Positions 21,767 through 24,134 of a DNA stretch of 24,134 nt are shown piece by piece. A model generated the notes under the pieces. It was not told the origin of the DNA. It made no database searches and saw only the letters and a program-made list of their open reading frames with translations. Source of the DNA: a virus; IMG/VR virus record IMGVR_UViG_3300020583_000040, positions 1 to 24,134 of that record. One strand, given 5' to 3'. Each line of letters begins with the position of its first letter. Within the stretch, counting starts at the first letter, position 1. Made by a program: the position numbers and the translations under genes.

Positions 21767-21796
21767 ATTATGTTCAGTGTGTAGTTGATGTTTCAG
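21767..21796 (-). promoter_or_regulatory. Candidate promoter for the AT-rich exported gene
   Basis: On the minus strand, CTGAAA (21796-21791), an 18-base spacer and CATAAT (21772-21767) resemble a sigma70 promoter, with the ribosome site AAGGAGA (21755-21749) and GTG 21742 following closely. Four of six and five of six matches make it possible, not strong. Confidence 0.35.
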
Positions 21797-21812
21797 CAGA
21801 AGCTCTTCTGCT
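21795..21812 (-). other. Perfect 7-bp hairpin AGCAGAA-GAGC-TTCTGCT
   Basis: An exact stem-loop in the 82-base gap between the coiled-coil gene and the exported gene. There is no T-tract, so it is a weak terminator candidate; it may be an mRNA processing or regulatory hairpin, or the edge of the acquired segment. Confidence 0.4.
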
Positions 21813-21824
21813 CCCGGAATGTAA

Positions 21825-22163
21825 TCAACCGCCCCGCTCGTATTCAGAAGCCATGAGGCGAAGTTCCTCAGCAATCTCTTCGGCCGCCTCCCTCAACGCT
21901 TGGGCCTTGGCTCCCGCCAGCGCGCGCTCGGCTGCTTCGGCGCAATCTTTCTCTTCAATGATGGCAGCATGAGCAGACATATCGGTGTCATGTGCCTGTC
22001 GCCTTAGCCTCTCAATCTCCGCATCCCTCTCGGCAATCATCCGCTCGTGGATCTCGCGGGGGATGGCGTCGGGGGCGTGGGCGGTAGTCGTAGCTGGCTG
22101 CATCTGCTGCACCCCGTGAAATGGACACCAAGCGCTATCGAATTTGTAGCAAGTGCAGTTCAT
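21825..22163 (-). CDS. Coiled-coil protein with N-terminal Cys/His motif (112 aa)
   Basis: ATG 22163 with GAAGGGTGAG upstream. The first 15 residues, CTCYKFDSAWCPFHG, hold three Cys and a His in a spacing that could bind zinc. Residues about 37-110 are a charged helix or coiled coil (EIHERMIAERDAEIERLRRQ, then KDCAEAAERALAGAKAQALR and EELRLMASEYE). Proteins of this style are common, uncharacterised accessory genes of phages. It may be a scaffold for protein interactions. Confidence 0.6.
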   Translation of the reverse strand: MNCTCYKFDSAWCPFHGVQQMQPATTTAHAPDAIPREIHERMIAERDAEIERLRRQAHDTDMSAHAAIIEEKDCAEAAERALAGAKAQALREAAEEIAEELRLMASEYERGG

Positions 22164-22166
22164 TGC

Positions 22167-22769
22167 TCACCCTTCCCGGCTGGCGTCGGCCAGGGTTGGC
22201 TTCCCCTTGAGTGCAGCACGGACGCGTTTCGTCCAGTCTCTAGTCGCAATCAGGACGCGCCCGAAACCGTCAGCGCCCTCTTGCAGCAGAGCTTGGAAAG
22301 CATCCCGATCAGCCCTGTATTTGGCTTCCATCGCCTCAGCATCGGACCGAGCCGATCTACAGTCACATAACTCGCAGAACAGATCCTCTCCGGTTTCTGC
22401 AGATTTCCTCATCAGGCTTGCTGGATGCCCGCAACTAAGCTGCTCAGTGCCCTTCCCGGCTGGCGGTTGAGGGGCGGCGTAGAGTGGCATCCATCCTTCG
22501 TTACGCTTCTCGTGAAGCGATATGAAGTCTTCGGGGATCACCTCGCGTCGGCCGGTGCGCGGCACGACGCGCATCCACGCCACCGGCTTCGCGCCCCGGG
22601 GCTGGGCGAAGTATCCCCCATCTACCTCGCCCTTCGCGTTGAGTGTTTCGATGATCTGCGGTTGGGCGAGGGCGGCATCAATGCGTTCGACCATATGTCC
22701 ATCAGCACACCAGTCCTTAGCTAGGATATCGCGGCACTCCCGCAGCAGTTCGCGCAATGGGTCAGTCAT
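22167..22769 (-). CDS. Accessory phage protein with zinc-finger-like segment (200 aa)
   Basis: ATG 22769 (MTDPLRELL) overlaps the previous stop (ATGA). Residues about 1-45 are helical. The middle has AKPVAWMRVVPRTGRREVIP and a GWMPLYAAPQPP stretch, a pattern typical of Eaa/DUF551-type accessory phage proteins. Residues about 111-140 have a CGHP...FCELCDC zinc-binding arrangement, followed by a helical end. It is probably dispensable in the core replication cycle; function unknown. Confidence 0.6.
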   Translation of the reverse strand: MTDPLRELLRECRDILAKDWCADGHMVERIDAALAQPQIIETLNAKGEVDGGYFAQPRGAKPVAWMRVVPRTGRREVIPEDFISLHEKRNEGWMPLYAAPQPPAGKGTEQLSCGHPASLMRKSAETGEDLFCELCDCRSARSDAEAMEAKYRADRDAFQALLQEGADGFGRVLIATRDWTKRVRAALKGKPTLADASREG

Positions 22770-22894
22770 GGCAGTAGCTTTCCAGTTTTCCAGTACACCA
22801 GAGCGAAACAGATAGCAATTAGCACAAATTTCGCCTTCTGTGTCCAAACTACCTTGTCCATTTCCTCTCGTTGCTCTTTGGTCGGTGCGCTCAC
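22766..22894 (-). CDS. 42-aa single-helix membrane protein
   Basis: GTG 22894 overlaps the HTH gene's stop (GTGA) and its own stop overlaps the next ATG. It starts charged (SAPTKEQREEMDKVVWTQKA) and has one hydrophobic helix (KFVLIAICFALVYW). Double coupling supports a real gene. Function unknown. Confidence 0.5.
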   Translation of the reverse strand: MSAPTKEQREEMDKVVWTQKAKFVLIAICFALVYWKTGKLLP

Positions 22895-23121
22895 GTCCCC
22901 TCCCCCAACACCCTCTCAATCTTCGCCTTGAGCTCCCGCAGTGCCCAGCGCACCGCCCGCTCGCTGCCCTTCTCCCTGCGCACGACAGTCTCGGTGCGCC
23001 ATTGGTGGATGGTTGCCTCCGGTACCCCACTCATGCGGGAGAGCATCGCCGGTCGAACGAGATTGAGCACATCCACAAGAGGATCGGAGGAGGACTGGGG
23101 CAAGGGATTGAATTTTGCCAT
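22891..23121 (-). CDS. Small HTH DNA-binding protein (76 aa)
   Basis: I prefer ATG 23121 (MAKFNPL); a GTG at 23145 would start inside the palindrome and neither has a clear ribosome site. The region LVRPAMLSRMSGVPEATIHQ looks like a helix-turn-helix, followed by WRTETVVRREKGSERAVRWA and a charged helix. It could be a regulator. The palindrome AGTGA-N4-TCACT (23133-23146) lies just upstream of the ATG, which would suit self-regulation. Confidence 0.55.
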   Translation of the reverse strand: MAKFNPLPQSSSDPLVDVLNLVRPAMLSRMSGVPEATIHQWRTETVVRREKGSERAVRWALRELKAKIERVLGEGT

Positions 23122-23132
23122 GGTCGAATGTG

Positions 23133-23146
23133 AGTGAGCAATCACT
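23133..23146. repeat. Palindrome AGTGA-N4-TCACT upstream of the HTH gene (copy 4)
   Basis: Perfect 5+5 inverted repeat around GCAA, identical in its arms to the copy at 2436-2449. It lies between the 18-aa ORF and the HTH gene start, a good operator position. Confidence 0.4.
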
Positions 23147-23203
23147 TCAGAGCATCTTGATTATCAAGATGGCCAGAACGATGCATGCGAGGAATTCGAG
23201 CAT
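23147..23203 (-). CDS. 18-aa membrane micropeptide with strong ribosome site
   Basis: ATG 23203 is preceded by GGGAGG at good spacing, three bases after the preceding stop. The product MLEFLACIVLAILIIKML is one membrane helix. Very short, so it may be a leader ORF, but the ribosome site and hydrophobicity argue for translation. Confidence 0.4.
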   Translation of the reverse strand: MLEFLACIVLAILIIKML

Positions 23204-23206
23204 TTG

Positions 23207-23518
23207 CTACCTCCCAAGGTTGAATTGAAGCTGTAATCCGCCGATCCACGCCGGATCATGGTTCCCGCCCGTCTTGCCGTCCAGATTCATCGTCCGCCCG
23301 ACATAGGGGCCGGCGGAGAAGCGGCCGAAGCGTACCGCCTGGTACGAAGCGACGAACGCGAGCGTATCCCAATCGACCGCCCCTGTAACCGCCATCTGCC
23401 GGTAGACCCAGTTCGCCGACACACCGACCCCCTCGTACTGGTAGCCGATACCGACACCGCCCAGCACATTGCACCCGGCGCAGATCGCAGGGGCCATCAG
23501 GTTTAGGAAGAAACCCAT
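23207..23518 (-). CDS. Small exported beta-rich (outer-membrane-like) protein (103 aa)
   Basis: ATG 23518 overlaps the previous stop (TGATG). The first ~18 residues (MGFFLNLMAPAICAGC) are a signal-like segment, with a Cys that might be lipidated but a poor lipobox. The rest alternates hydrophobic and polar residues as in membrane beta strands: GVGIGYQYEGVGVSANWVY, FVASYQAVRFGRFSAGPYVG and GLQLQFNLGR at the end. This looks like a small barrel or sheet in the outer membrane. Full barrels are usually longer, so it may be a partial sheet or oligomer. Function unknown. Confidence 0.55.
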   Translation of the reverse strand: MGFFLNLMAPAICAGCNVLGGVGIGYQYEGVGVSANWVYRQMAVTGAVDWDTLAFVASYQAVRFGRFSAGPYVGRTMNLDGKTGGNHDPAWIGGLQLQFNLGR

Positions 23519-23661
23519 CAGTTTGCTCCCAGGAGAATGCTTGCGAGGATGGCGGTGCCGAAAAGCAGGCCCAGGCCGAAGCCGATGCCGGCCATCAGCC
23601 AGCTCCAAGCCCACGCCTCGCGAATCAACTCGCTGAATGACTTCGCTTCGATCGGCTTCAT
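23518..23661 (-). CDS. 47-aa membrane protein
   Basis: ATG 23661 overlaps the upstream stop (ATGA) and its stop overlaps the next ATG. The N-terminus KPIEAKSFSELIREAWAWSW is amphipathic; residues about 23-46 are a Gly-rich hydrophobic helix (AGIGFGLGLLFGTAILASIL). Probably an inner-membrane protein co-expressed with the exported protein after it. Confidence 0.55.
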   Translation of the reverse strand: MKPIEAKSFSELIREAWAWSWLMAGIGFGLGLLFGTAILASILLGAN

Positions 23662-23848
23662 TGCCTCGGCTCCACCAAGCGACCGTGCGCCAGAAATTCC
23701 TGAAAAACGGCCCGCAACGCGGGGAAACGGATTGCCATCGGCAGGCGGGCCGGCGCCTTGCCACTCTCCCGCTTGTAGGCTTTCGAGAACAGATCCACTT
23801 GATTGTGGAGATGGGAGATTAGCGTCTCAAAATGAGATTCTTCAGGGG

Positions 23849-23852
<4 letters not shown>
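23658..23852 (-). CDS. Hypothetical helical protein (64 aa)
   Basis: I chose ATG 23852, which overlaps the previous stop (ATGA) and has GGAGGCGGA upstream. The product starts MTPEESHFETLISHLHNQVD and continues with FSKAYKRESGKAPA and a helical end (ALRAVFQEFLAHG). No recognised motif. Confidence 0.55.
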
Positions 23853-24133
<281 letters not shown>

Positions 24134-24134
24134 A

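Overview
This window looks like part of the genome of a tailed double-stranded DNA phage, most likely with a short (podovirus-like) tail, infecting a Gram-negative host. The evidence is a virion-gene block, a lysis cassette with a nested two-component spanin, and a PolA-type replication and recombination block. The DNA is GC-rich and densely packed, and no stretch over 300 bases lacks a gene. Most neighbouring genes overlap by 1-8 bases (ATGA, GTGA, TGATG). I see no integrase, tRNA, rRNA, CRISPR array or transposase. Host and taxon cannot be fixed from the sequence.

Plus strand, 1-12365 (virion and lysis). The order is: the end of an upstream virion gene, a head-tail adaptor-like protein, a large nozzle-like tail protein, four Ala/Gly/Gln-rich proteins that look like internal or ejected virion proteins, a tail fibre, a small fibre-associated protein and a Trp-rich membrane protein. 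After a small intergenic region with a possible promoter (9396-9466) comes the lysis cassette: a 52-aa protein, an XhlA-like holin candidate, a DUF5675-like protein with an L,D-transpeptidase-like His/Cys motif, a second small membrane protein, and an Rz inner spanin with Rz1 nested out of frame. A hypothetical protein, an HTH plus metallophosphoesterase protein, and a 51-aa membrane protein end the block.

Minus strand, 24134-12298 (probably early; transcribed right to left and converging on the late block). The right end (about 24.1-21.8 kb) holds small accessory genes: a poly-Ala/Trp repeat protein, membrane microproteins, a small beta-rich exported protein, an HTH protein and Cys-rich or coiled-coil proteins. 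Next (21.7-19.6 kb) is a run of five genes with signal peptides or a lipobox plus a 29-aa membrane protein. The first of these is strikingly AT-richer than its surroundings. Then come recombination and replication: a YqaJ-type exonuclease, a Sak4-like RecA-fold ATPase, a DUF669-like ssDNA-binding protein, several small proteins including a zinc-ribbon protein, a family A DNA polymerase and a DUF3987-like P-loop helicase/primase-type protein.

The most notable feature is the polymerase. Its N-terminal half fuses a family-4 uracil-DNA glycosylase-like domain to a 3'-5' exonuclease and the start of the polymerase domain. The gene is cut just after the conserved LQNIP motif by an AT-richer HNH+AP2 homing-endonuclease-like gene. 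Polymerase motifs A, B and C continue in a separate downstream ORF with its own start. Both junctions overlap, suggesting a split polymerase translated as two chains. Removing 443 nt would rejoin the frame, so splicing must be tested. Other points of interest are the exported-protein cluster, a repeated GTGA-N4-TCAC palindrome, and a lysis cassette with no classical endolysin.
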